From Alligator mississippiensis (lineage: Eukaryota > Chordata > Crocodylia > Alligatoridae), in contig NC_081835.1 of the NCBI RefSeq assembly GCF_030867095.1, positions 43,879,892-43,943,891 of the forward strand: a stretch of DNA of 64,000 nucleotides. Direction: 5' to 3'. Of this stretch, positions 13,192-22,314 are shown one piece after another. Under the pieces are notes generated by a model, which did no database searches, was not told the origin of the DNA, and was given only the letters and a program-made list of their open reading frames with translations. The first letter of the stretch is position 1. Each line of letters starts with the position of its first letter. The position numbers and the translations under genes are program-made.

Positions 13192-13203
13192 CACGCGTGC
13201 GCG
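13192..13203 (-). promoter_or_regulatory. NRF1-like site
   Basis: The minus strand reads CGCGCACGCGTG, one mismatch from the NRF1 consensus YGCGCAYGCGCR. It sits about 170 bp upstream of the TMEM115 start codon, where a housekeeping promoter commonly carries it. Confidence 0.45.
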
Positions 13204-13221
13204 GGCCCGCCCGGAGCACGC

Positions 13222-13234
13222 CGGGAAATGGAGT
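13222..13234 (-). promoter_or_regulatory. ZNF143/THAP11-like site 1
   Basis: ACTCCATTTCCCG followed by GCGTGC on the minus strand. It fits the extended ZNF143 (Staf) motif ACTACAANTCCCAGMATGC with a few substitutions. Confidence 0.45.
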
Positions 13235-13274
13235 CCTCACCGCAGCCAGCGCCAGCGGCCCCCAGAGCCGCAGA

Positions 13275-13287
13275 ACTACGGGTCCCG
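13275..13287 (+). promoter_or_regulatory. ZNF143/THAP11-like site 2
   Basis: ACTACGGGTCCCG is an exact match to the degenerate core ACTAYRNNNCCCR, inside the TMEM115 upstream CpG island. Confidence 0.5.
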
Positions 13288-13334
13288 CCAGGCCGCGGGG
13301 CGGGGCTGTCTCCCGAGGGCCGCGAAAGGGCTTG

Positions 13335-13347
13335 TGGGAGCTGTAGT
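13335..13347 (-). promoter_or_regulatory. ZNF143/THAP11-like site 3
   Basis: The minus strand reads ACTACAGCTCCCA, an exact match to ACTAYRNNNCCCR and close to the classic Staf site. Confidence 0.55.
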
Positions 13348-13445
13348 GTGGCGGCGCGGGGGGTGCACTCTGCCCGGGCCGGGCCCGCTCAGGGCTCCTA
13401 GCTGAGGGGCAGCCACGCCCCAGGGGAGCGCCTCTGCCCGGCGAG

Positions 13446-13458
13446 ACTCCATCTCCCG
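13446..13458 (+). promoter_or_regulatory. ZNF143/THAP11-like site 4
   Basis: ACTCCATCTCCCG then GCGC. It is nearly the same as site 1 but in the opposite orientation, with one substitution over 17 bases (GACTCCATYTCCCGGCG). Confidence 0.4.
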
Positions 13459-13548
13459 GCGCAGGGAGCTGCGCGTCCCTCAGGCCTGGTGCGAGATGTG
13501 GGCGGAGGCCGCTCGGCCGAGCGCCCCAAGGAGCGTGCAAACTTCTCG

Positions 13549-13676
13549 CCAATCGCCGGAGAGGCACTGCCTGTGCCACCAACCACAGCAAAGGGCACCC
13601 CAAGAACCCCCCAATCACAACCGGAGGTCCCAGCGTTCTCTTCAATCGCAGCGGAGGCCCCCGCAAGCCCACCAAT
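13549..13676 (+). promoter_or_regulatory. Five-site CCAAT (NF-Y-like) array, about 31-bp period
   Basis: CCAAT at 13549, CCAAC at 13579, CCAAT at 13611, TCAAT at 13642 and CCAAT at 13672, all on the plus strand. Steps are 30, 32, 31 and 30 bp. Three are perfect NF-Y pentamers and two are one-base variants. The intervening units also share weak similarity (a CGGAGG-like core), suggesting a degenerate tandem repeat. Which direction of transcription it drives is not determined. Confidence 0.6.
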
Positions 13677-13909
13677 CAGCACTGACCCGCTGAGCCCCGC
13701 TCCCGCCCCAGCGCAGCTCGAGGCCTAGGGCGAGGCGCGGCCCCTGCGTTGCTTTGGCTTTGGGCTGAGCGCACCGAGGCGCGCGGGGCCGGCGCGGAGC
13801 AGCGCCAAGTGTCCCTGCCCGCGGGCATCTGAACTAGGCGTAACAGCGCGGGCAAAGGGGCGTGAGCGAGGCATGGCAGGAAGGAGAGAGGCCGAGGCAG
13901 GCGTCGCGG

Positions 13910-13990
13910 ATGGCAGCTGCCACCATGTTCCTCCCCGCGCACATCGAGGCTTGTGCTCAGGGCCAGGCGGCAGGGGCAGAACGGTCTTGA
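13910..13990 (+). CDS. Short divergent ORF of unknown status
   Basis: A 26-codon frame starts ATGGCAGCTGCC. An in-frame second ATG at 13925 is preceded by GCTGCCACC, close to an ideal Kozak context. The peptide starts MAAATMFLPAHIEACAQG and stops at TGA 13988-13990. It lies about 240-310 bp downstream of the CCAAT array, within the island, and an AATAAA follows at 14126-14131. No protein family was recognised. It could equally be a first exon, part of a short non-coding divergent transcript, or chance. Confidence 0.15.
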   Translation: MAAATMFLPAHIEACAQGQAAGAERS

Positions 13991-16870
13991 GCCTAACTGC
14001 CCCTGTGCCAGGCCTGGGAGCGCAGCAGGGAAGCTGCTCTGGGCTTGCTGCCAGCACCCTACCTAGACTCCTGGCAGCCTGGGGTGAACCTCTACTGTCG
14101 GCCCCCCTTCACCAGAGATCACGATAATAAAAAGATTACCATTTTCCAGCCCCCTTTCTGCCCGGGCCAGGCAGCTGCCTGGTTCACCCATGCCTGTATC
14201 CGGCCCTGGTTGCTCCCAGCTACTGTTCTCAAGCTGTCGGCAAACCAGAGATGTCTGTGCCCAGGAGCCCCAGGGATGCGGTGCCGCTGTGCCCATTAGC
14301 TCCTTGGTTAAAATGTGGGTGGCAAAAACACCTGTGGAAGCAGATGTTTCCGTTGCCAGCCCCTGCATTAGGAAAACTGACTTAGAGCTCTCAACGCTGC
14401 CAGATTTTAAAGCCAGCCCGCTGGGGAGTTAGCTCGTCTTCTGGGTTTTGAACCTTCATGAGTCATTTTTCAGGTTTTCTCTGCAACGCAAGGGCTGGAA
14501 ATGAACTATGTTTCGTACAAGAAAACTGAGTTCCAGCACAGAGACTTGACTCCAGGGGCTGGGGCTAAAGGTTTATCCCCAGATACTGTAGTCAGCTGCC
14601 TCAGCAAGTCCAGTCAGGGCTGGTGTAAATCAGAACGTGCAAGAAAGCTGGTGGTGTTGGAATAAAAAGGTAACAAACAGCCCAGTAAAGCAAGGACATG
14701 CATGAGCAATCTCCCCAAAGCCTCAAGAGCAGGTTATTTACTAGGGTGTTGCTCTCCTAATGACTTGCTTGTCATCTCTAGTCACTTCAGCTGGGTTCTT
14801 TGAGGTTGTAGTGGATTTCCAGGCTGGGAAGCTCTTGTAAATGTCTGGCTGGGGAAATATCTGACAAGCTGCCAATACCCCCATAAACTCCTCTTTTTCT
14901 CAGGTTTCTTCATTTTGGTTCCTTTCTATGTTAAGGAAAAGTCTTTCCTGGCTGACTGTTAATGCTTCTAGGTAACACCACTGTCAAGCAGGCAGCCACA
15001 GCTGGAAAAGGGACCTTGTGAAAAAAGGGTTCTTTGCTGACCTGGTCCAAGACCACGTTTACACCTGCCCCCCCCCGAGTCCAGCCTGGATGTGTCCCAC
15101 ATATTTCAGAGAGATGTTTGCAGGATGAGGGTTTGTATCCCTGAGCCTGAAGAGGCAAATTTCCTTGATGACTCCTGGCCCAATGCATCTCCATCAGTGA
15201 TGTATAATTTCAACAGAGTGATGCTGACATCAAGCCATTGTGGTACGAGAGTCCACCCAGACTAGTGAAAGGCACCACCTCCCACATGCTCAATAGCACA
15301 TGGACACATTCTAGTGAGTCCCCAGTTTGCAGTTTTCATGGGTCAAAGTGAGTCATAGGGGCAGAGACATAACTGCACAGTTCTGCCATCTGTGCGGCTG
15401 TGGCATACAGGGCAGCAGCTGTAACCAGGTTGCCAGCAGTGGTCAGTAACACACCCACTACCATTTTTGTCTTCCTCCTACATCAGCTCCCAGGGTTTGT
15501 ACCCCATCACACTCCCATAGCTATGCTACCAAGTGGGGGGAGTCTGGTATTTATCTAAATCTGCAGATGTGTAAGAAAACTACAAATGATCTCATCTGCA
15601 GCAGGATTTTATCTTGCTGGTAGAAACACACCTTTCCTCTTACCAAGAGGAGAAATTCCAGCAGCTATAGTTCAAAACCCTCTCAGGATGACTCTAAATA
15701 GCTCATTTCTGAAACATGACAAAACATTTTTAAAATCACAGTTATTTTTTTTTACCAGGAGCAGCTGGAGGCCTCAGTTGAAATTAGGGCCCTGTCATGT
15801 TAGGAGCTGCGTATGCACAAAGTAAGGGAACTAATCTGTGCCGTCAGGACTTTGCATCCTGTGAGCAGGGAAAGATGATTACTGCAGCATTCCCATCTCC
15901 TAGCCAAGTCCCCTCACCCAACACAGAACTTCCTTTTCTCTGTAGCTGCCAGATGGTTGTTCTGCTCCCTGTGGTTGAAGGGACATGAATAGCCTGCATG
16001 GGAGGGTGAGAATGTGTTGGGAGGGAGCTCCACTGCTACCCTGGGCCGCAGGGACTGTCAGTCCATGGAGAACAGGTGGGGAGCTGGCTACAGGAACACC
16101 AGCCATGGAAAGTCCACTAGTTTTGTGAGCCTCTGTGCCCCTGCTGTGGTGGGGAGTAGGTCCAGGGAAGCCTTACATGTGGGCAGTGTCATGGGACACA
16201 CACAACAGGCTTCCTGCTTACTCTGACTCAGCAATCCTTCCCCAGGCAGCTTCTTCCTCTCTGCAGGAGGGAAGGAAACTGGTCTCTGGTTTATTGCAAC
16301 ATTATTATTTTTAGTTGCAAAAAAAATATGCAGTTTGGGAAGGCCCCTGGGTCAAACTGTGCCAGAGCTGAGTTTTCACTGGAAGAGTCTAATAGTACAG
16401 TAGCAACAGAAGCTGGTATGTTTGGGTCCCAGACAAGCAGCACAATGCACTCAGGCTCCTTCTGCAATGCTGCAGCACGACGCTCTCTACTGTTGACTAG
16501 CTATAGTCCACAGTTGGTCCACATAGCCACCTAGCCCATGGTTCAGAAACATCATGCTGACACCTGAAGCAACCCTGAGCTCTCAAAACACATTGTCAAG
16601 GATGCTTGAGAGATAAGGGAACAGGGAGTGAAAAAGGCAGAGGAGGATATTCAGAAAGACAACTAGGGACAGAGGAGGAGCCTGGCTGAGCTGGGTGGGT
16701 AGGGGGTATGTAGGCCACAAATGCCATCTATCCTACTTCCATAGGCTGTTTTTCTCATTACATCTGCAAGGTAAGTCAATCATGTCCAACTCATCCGTCC
16801 CCACAGGTCAGAGGAATGGTGTGGGGTCAGTCTGCAGGCTGGATATTGCATGTGGGGTTGGTGTGTGGGT

Positions 16871-17080
16871 CTGATTTAGCATGCAGACCCACATCATCTA
16901 GCCTGTGGGTCTCCCCACGTGTGGAAATTTGGTGGTTGGACAAGCAGTGACAGTGTTAATTGCCACACCTCCAGCAGTTGCAACAATTAACACTGCCACT
17001 ACTTCTCCTCTGCCATATCTCTGGACCTGTGGGGAGCCCCACAGGCTAGATGACACAGCTCTGCATGCTAGATTTAAACT
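16871..17080. mobile_element. Fold-back (inverted-repeat) element A
   Basis: Two arms of about 100 bp are inverted copies separated by a short spacer near 16970-16978. The left arm begins with TTTAGCATGCAGA, continues CATCTAGCCTGTGGG and later AGTGTTAATTG. The complement of the right arm has CTAGCATGCAGA, TCATCTAGCCTGTGGG and CAGTGTTAATTG in the same order. The family is unknown; the structure is that of a palindromic MITE. Confidence 0.6.
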
Positions 17081-17096
17081 GTGAGTCATATCTTGG

Positions 17097-17356
17097 GATG
17101 TATACACAAGTATTAAGGTGACTTAAGTTAAACCACATAAGAGCATACATACAGCTCCTTGACATGGTGGCAGCCACCTTGTAAACTAAGTTGACGTAAC
17201 TAATGCAGCTCAAGATAATACACCTCTGAGGTGTATTATCTTGCTTCGCATTTTAAGTTGACTGCTCCATGTACATGTGTATGCTCTGACAGTTAAGCTG
17301 ACTGAACTTTAAAAAGTGGACTTAACTGTCAGAAAGTTAGTATGTGTGCATACACC
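17097..17356. mobile_element. Fold-back MITE B with central perfect palindrome
   Basis: 260 bp with terminal inverted repeats (GATGTATACACA left, GGTGTATGCACACA as the complement of the right). The sub-terminal arms are partly complementary and converge on a perfect 33-bp odd palindrome at 17211-17243. CTTGG flanks both ends (17092-17096 and 17357-17361) and may be a 5-bp target duplication, but the exact boundary is uncertain. It lies only 17 bp from element A. Confidence 0.55.
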
Positions 17357-17439
17357 CTTGGTCACCCCAAGTTAAGTGACTCAGTCAATAGGGCTCTTCA
17401 TGCCAAGCCAGTGCCTGAAGGGGGAGCTGTGTGCCCAAG

Positions 17440-17535
17440 GTACCATCTTTCCAATGACATTAAAGCCAAGATCCTGCCCATATGTGGTCATTAAGGACAG
17501 AATCCTGTGTCACTTTCAGCCCCCAAGTGGCAGCT
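17440..17535 (+). repeat. Ancient SINE-type fragment
   Basis: The segment from about CCATCTTTCCAATGACATTAA through TGTGGTCATTAAGGACAG resembles the conserved interior of old vertebrate SINEs that read TTTCGGATGAGACGTTAAA...GTGGTCATTAAAGAT. It was recognised by pattern only, so the family name is left open. Confidence 0.35.
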
Positions 17536-18507
17536 TCCTAATCGTGTGACTGCCATTTCTGACATACGCAGTTTGTGATACTAGGCCACACACTGTGGAA
17601 CCATATGGCTACTGCCTATGCTCAGTGCGCTGCACTTTGGTTGGGCAGGTATGTGATTCTAAACATACCCAGGGATAAAGTCCCAAAATCTTGGTATGGC
17701 AAAAACTTGGAGGGGGAGGGACAGCTTTATGGGGAGGATTGAAGAAATACTAGGATCCAAACAATGTGTAAATGCCAAAACCAGCAGCCGGGGACTGGGT
17801 CACTCCTCTTTGAGCATAAACAGTAAAATAGTTATGGCAGAATCTTATCTCATGTCACTTTTCCCATGAGGCAAGATGTTATCTGGGCAAAACCCCACTT
17901 GGACTGTTCCTTTCTGCACCTCTGCATTGTCCACTGCAGTTTACCAAACTTCTCAACTAATGTTGCTGATAACAGTTGCACCCCAGAGATGGTTGCGCTT
18001 TCAATGTGGTGGAGTCCTTGATCTGTGCAGAACAATGCTAGTTTTAGGCCTGCATTCAGGGCATGCTACAGGCCTGTGCTTGTTCATGTGAGGCTGGCAG
18101 CACCAAGAGGACCCTGATGCCAATTTTTATCTGGGGTTGTCCAGTCAAAGGAGATGCTAGTCATCTTCCCTCTATAGCCCTGGCAAAAGCAGCCTTCATG
18201 CGAAGAAGGATAAGGACCAGCCTGATGTGTTGTCCCACTGGGCCAATGGCTGCTGTCCAAGCCCAAAGCTGCCAACCATGAGAGGTCAGAATCATGAACT
18301 TAAAACAGCAAGGATGTTTCTAGTCTCTCTTTTGACTTATTCCCCTGCACATGCAACCATTCAGGCTGATGCCTGGCTACAACAGCAGCTTCCCCCAGTT
18401 CCTCCAGTCCTGGCTTGCTGCTGCCCAGACCCCTCCCTGCGTTCTGAATGAGCTATGAAGGCAGCCAGGTCTGTGTTCTCAACCTTGCCCACCCCTCAGC
18501 TCAGCCT

Positions 18508-18580
18508 TGTGCAAGTGGGAAAACTGAGGCACAAAGCAGGGAAGTGACCTGCTCAAGACTGCGGTGTGAGTCAGAACCAT
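18508..18580 (-). repeat. MIR SINE fragment
   Basis: GGGAAAACTGAGGCACAAAG, then GAAGTGACCTGCTCAAGAC, is the typical MIR core read on its complement. Confidence 0.6.
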
Positions 18581-18827
18581 GTGTGTAAAATGCAAGCCCT
18601 CCTGAGCTTGCAGGCCTTCTCATTACTCCTCCCAGCAGCACCAAGGAGCCATTCCTCGGCCAGCCCAATGCTGTTGTTCTGTATTTCTTGGGGTAGGGAG
18701 GTACAAGCTGCTGTGAATACGCATTGGCTAAAATACTGGGGAATGACCGAGAGCACAGCAATGCCCTCTCAGTGGCCTTAGTTTAACAACACAGTTGGGT
18801 ATGTGCAGTGAAGTTAGTGGACAGAAA

Positions 18828-18905
18828 GGATGATCTAGTAGTTAGGGCACTCACCTGGCATGTTCTCTACTCTGTCACTGACTTCTGGGTGACATTGAGG
18901 AAATC
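18828..18905 (+). repeat. MIR SINE 5' (tRNA-related) fragment
   Basis: GATCTAGTAGTTAGGGCACTC then CTCTGTCACTGACTTCTGGG and TGACATTGAGGAAATC match the tRNA-derived head and start of the core of MIR in order. Confidence 0.5.
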
Positions 18906-20018
18906 GTCTTGGCGCAGAGTCTGGAAGGTGCTGAGATACTGCTTCTCTTAGCATGGCACCACCTAACCCCCACTGCCTAGAGGATTCCTTAGGCAGTGCC
19001 CATGCCCTGCATGTGTGGAGGTGGGTTAAGTACCTAAGGAATGGATTTTTGTCAGCTGGCCAGGGGTAAAATAGTGGGGGCAAGGTGGTATGGAGAAGAG
19101 GGGCATTGGTGGTTAGTGGCTAACCCGGTGCACCTGGTTGAGGGTCAAGCTAGGCTCCTCCCTCTGCTGAGGATCCTCAGCTGGGCACTTGCTTTAGGCC
19201 TTTGATGTTTCAGTCTATGTCCTGGCTGCTAAAATGGCCTCTGTCGCTAGCTTGTGCTCTCACCCATGACTGCTTTATTCCCCTGCACCACAATGTGCAG
19301 GTGCTCTGTTGCCCTCCATCTATTGGTGTCCTTAGAGCCCTCCCATGGCAGAGAAAGGTAAATGACAGTGCTGAGCATGCTTTAGGATTAGGTCATGCTG
19401 ATGAGAAAACTCTTCCACCACTTAGCATGAGAACCCCATAGGGATGACTTCCAAGGATTCAGTATAAAGTGTTTTGTATGTCAGCCCAAAAACTTAGGCA
19501 CCTAAGGAGACCAGCAAGCACCTGTGAGGGTTTGGGTCTTAGTCTTGATTTACCTTTATTTTCTCCTATGTAAAGTAGGGGATACATGGCAGGGGTGTAA
19601 AGTAGTCATAACTCGCACAAAGGCACACAGTAAGTCCAGGGAAATAGTCCCACCCCGGATGTCCATTCCCGTTCTTCCCTAGTCCTTCCTGCCACCCTCA
19701 GTTCAGGTTTCTGTTGCTCTTTCTCCCAGCAGTGTCAATACTCCACCCACCGGAGGCTGTGTCTTAGTGGGAAGGCCTTATATGCTAGACAGATGCATCT
19801 GTGCTTAAGTGTTTTGGTGATGGATATAAGCTATTAAGATAGGGCTATAGGCAAGGGTAGAACTCAAGAGTCCCAATTCCTACTCCCCTTTTGCTTCATA
19901 TCCTGATCCTCTGCAGTGAGACAGTGCCTCACATATGCTGTACCCAGACACAACTTGCCTTTTCCCCTTTAAACCCAGCAAAAAATCCACCACGTGTGAA
20001 GTGAAAATATGAACATTA

Positions 20019-20024
20019 TTTAAT
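20019..20024 (-). terminator. Distal ATTAAA of the candidate CACNA2D2 3'UTR
   Basis: Common variant poly(A) signal on the minus strand, read as GTTATTAAATAATGTTC. Cleavage would fall near 20.0 kb, where the A/T-rich block ends. Confidence 0.45.
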
Positions 20025-20149
20025 AACTGATTCTCTGTAATAAACAATTTGAAAATATTTTACAAGGAATCACACACACAATATTTTACAAAGTTTTTTG
20101 TCTTTTTTTTGAAGTTTTCCAACTCTTCTGTACAAAAAAAAAAGGAACA

Positions 20150-20178
20150 AAATAAAAATAAAATAAAATAAATAACCC
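20150..20178. repeat. (AAAAT)n / A-rich simple repeat
   Basis: A run of AAAAT/AAAT units within the A/T-rich 3' end block. Confidence 0.8.
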
Positions 20179-20264
20179 TTTCAAATGAGCAGAAAAAAGC
20201 TTTTCAGATGAGGAATGAGCAGGGTTTGAGCCCAGCAGAACAACTACCTGGTGGTTGTTTTGTT

Positions 20265-20270
20265 TTTATT
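20265..20270 (-). terminator. Proximal AATAAA of the candidate CACNA2D2 3'UTR
   Basis: Canonical hexamer on the minus strand in an A/T-rich block, about 6.2 kb from the stop codon. Confidence 0.4.
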
Positions 20271-20288
20271 TTTTTTAAACTTAAAATA

Positions 20289-20306
20289 ATATATATATAT
20301 ATATAT
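20289..20306. repeat. (AT)n microsatellite
   Basis: Nine uninterrupted AT units inside the candidate 3'UTR. Confidence 0.85.
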
Positions 20307-22289
20307 TTATATTTATGTATAGTGTTTTGTTATTCTCAAATGAGCACCTAACTAGACTATAGAATTACACACACTCCTGGTAACACAGAGCCAGCCATCT
20401 GTTCAAAACACGTTTCCCAGAGACAGTAATCAAACACACACTGAAAAAGCTACAAGCAAAATGACCATTAATTAACCCAATCATTAATTAATGAATCACC
20501 TCCCTTCCCCCCACCCCTCTCCGGCTTGATGGTCAAACCCACAACACCTCATCAAGGTCATTGGCCATTGGTGCCCCCTTCCCCAACCTCCTCCCCTCCC
20601 TTCCCCTCCCCTCCCCCAGGTTGTTTTAGTTGAACATAGTTTAAAAAAACATGGTGCATGTGGGTGGCACTAGTTTCGACCAGCCCCAGGCCTCCCCTGG
20701 CTGTCAGGTGGGTGTGGAGCTGGGAGGCAAATGGACACAGCTAAAATGATTTGGCTCAACTGGCCAAATCCAGCTCCTGGTGTGGTACTAGAGGGCGAGT
20801 AACTTGGCATGAGAAGAGACCTCATCCAGGCCCAGGCACATCCCCAAGGTGGCATGGGTCAAATCGATGATTTCCTGACTCCCTCCCACTCTGACTCCAC
20901 ACCCAAACTCAATGTACTTTAGAGACTCTCTTCTGCTTTTCCCATCCAGCCACCATTAGCTAGGAAAATTATCTTTTGTCTCCTGTGGCTCTGGCCAAGG
21001 TCAGGACATGGCTGCATGTACTTCTACTCCCATGCTGGCTCCCAGTCTTTCTATAACAGGTGCAAATCTTTTCTTCTCCCCTTAAATGCTCCCACTCCAG
21101 CCATCTTCTTCCATCATTCCACAAGACGCCTCACCCACTTTTCTCTTCCCAATAGCCCACACCTTAGCTCCCTCACTTCCTGTATGCTGTCTTTTAACAG
21201 CATCTCACACCAAATGCCCGGCCTGATCTTTTTATCCTGGCCAGGCGCCTTTCCACTCACTTCAGTGGTCCTATGTCCAGCATGATGACCCTCGTTATAT
21301 ACACCAACACCTTCAGATCCTGGCTTAGTGCAGTTTGCCTGCCTTGTTCTTAGCCCCTGCCTTTCCCTTGGGCTCACCACTCCTGTGTTAGCTCGGACAG
21401 TGCTTGCAGACAACTCAGTGTCTATCACTCAGCTTCAGCAGCTAGCTAATGCAACTTATGTGATCATTAGGGATTTATCTCTTGATGTTCTTGCTCCTAA
21501 ACACGTCCTTGCTCCACCATCTTGGTCTGAGCTCTGTGGCCAGGACATAGATTCACTCTGAAGTGCAATAAAAGTGATGGTGCCACATTAGCAAAACGGT
21601 TATTACTACAATGGCTCCTAGCCACTTCATAGCAAAGAAATTGTGCGCTACCTCCCCACCCCACCTCAGATCTCAAAAACCTTTCTTTCTACAGGACCCT
21701 AGGCAGGACCCTAATGATGGTCACTAGGCTTCATCTTAAGCACCACTGGGCTTCAGCCCACAGGTCTTTTCCATCTCTAATTTCTAAGACCCTATCAGCA
21801 TGTCTGCCCTGCAGCTCTGCCTGAGGTAGGAAAAAAAAGGAGAAAAATGGGGGAACTTGGGAGGCAGTGGGAAAGTGTCCCTCTATCCCCAGGAGACCAA
21901 GGGAAGTGCTAGAATCAGTGGTGATGGGAAAAAGTGTGCCAGAGTTTTGCCTTGGATGATCTCCAGGTTGTCCCAGTGCAGGAAGTTCAATGCCAGATCT
22001 GTTAGAGACAGGATTACCTCTGGACAGAGCCAACCATTTGAATTAATACACATTAACACTTGTTTTCACTTGGGGGAGTTATGGGGAAATCCTAGAGCAC
22101 AGATTCTGCGTTCTCATAAAATACACTCTCTGGGGCTTTGGTAATAGAGGGCTTCTCAGGGATGTCTCACTCAATTGTTACTCCTTTAGGGGCAGTGATG
22201 GCAAGGCTCTACTAGATCTGCTCTGAGATAAGGTTTGGTGCAAGCCATTTATCTATGCTGTCTGTTGCAATGCCCCCCCCCCTTCTACT

Positions 22290-22314
22290 CCCCCCCCCCC
22301 CCCCCCCCCCCCCC
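22290..22314. repeat. C25 homopolymer (with a C10 run 8 bp earlier)
   Basis: 25 consecutive C, preceded by C10 at 22273-22282. It is G25 on the CACNA2D2-sense strand. The length is uncertain in any assembly. Confidence 0.8.

Larger units (their letters stand above)
12140..13960. promoter_or_regulatory. CpG island over TMEM115 exon 1 and promoter
   Basis: Dense CpG dinucleotides and very high G+C begin sharply near 12.14 kb and fade by about 13.95 kb, unlike the AT-moderate flanks. The island covers TMEM115 exon 1 and about 900 bp upstream. There is no TATA box near the inferred start, which is typical of a housekeeping promoter. Confidence 0.85.
13991..19998. other. Intergenic DNA between TMEM115 promoter and CACNA2D2 3' end
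   Basis: No conserved protein-coding exon was found on either strand. The interval holds MIR fragments, an ancient SINE-like fragment near 17.45 kb, and two adjacent fold-back elements at 16.87-17.36 kb. The rest is unremarkable. Confidence 0.7.

Noticed and set aside
12287-13405. 372-codon plus-strand open frame
   Set aside because: It is antisense to TMEM115 exon 1. It is open because of the GC-rich codon composition and shows no conserved domain.
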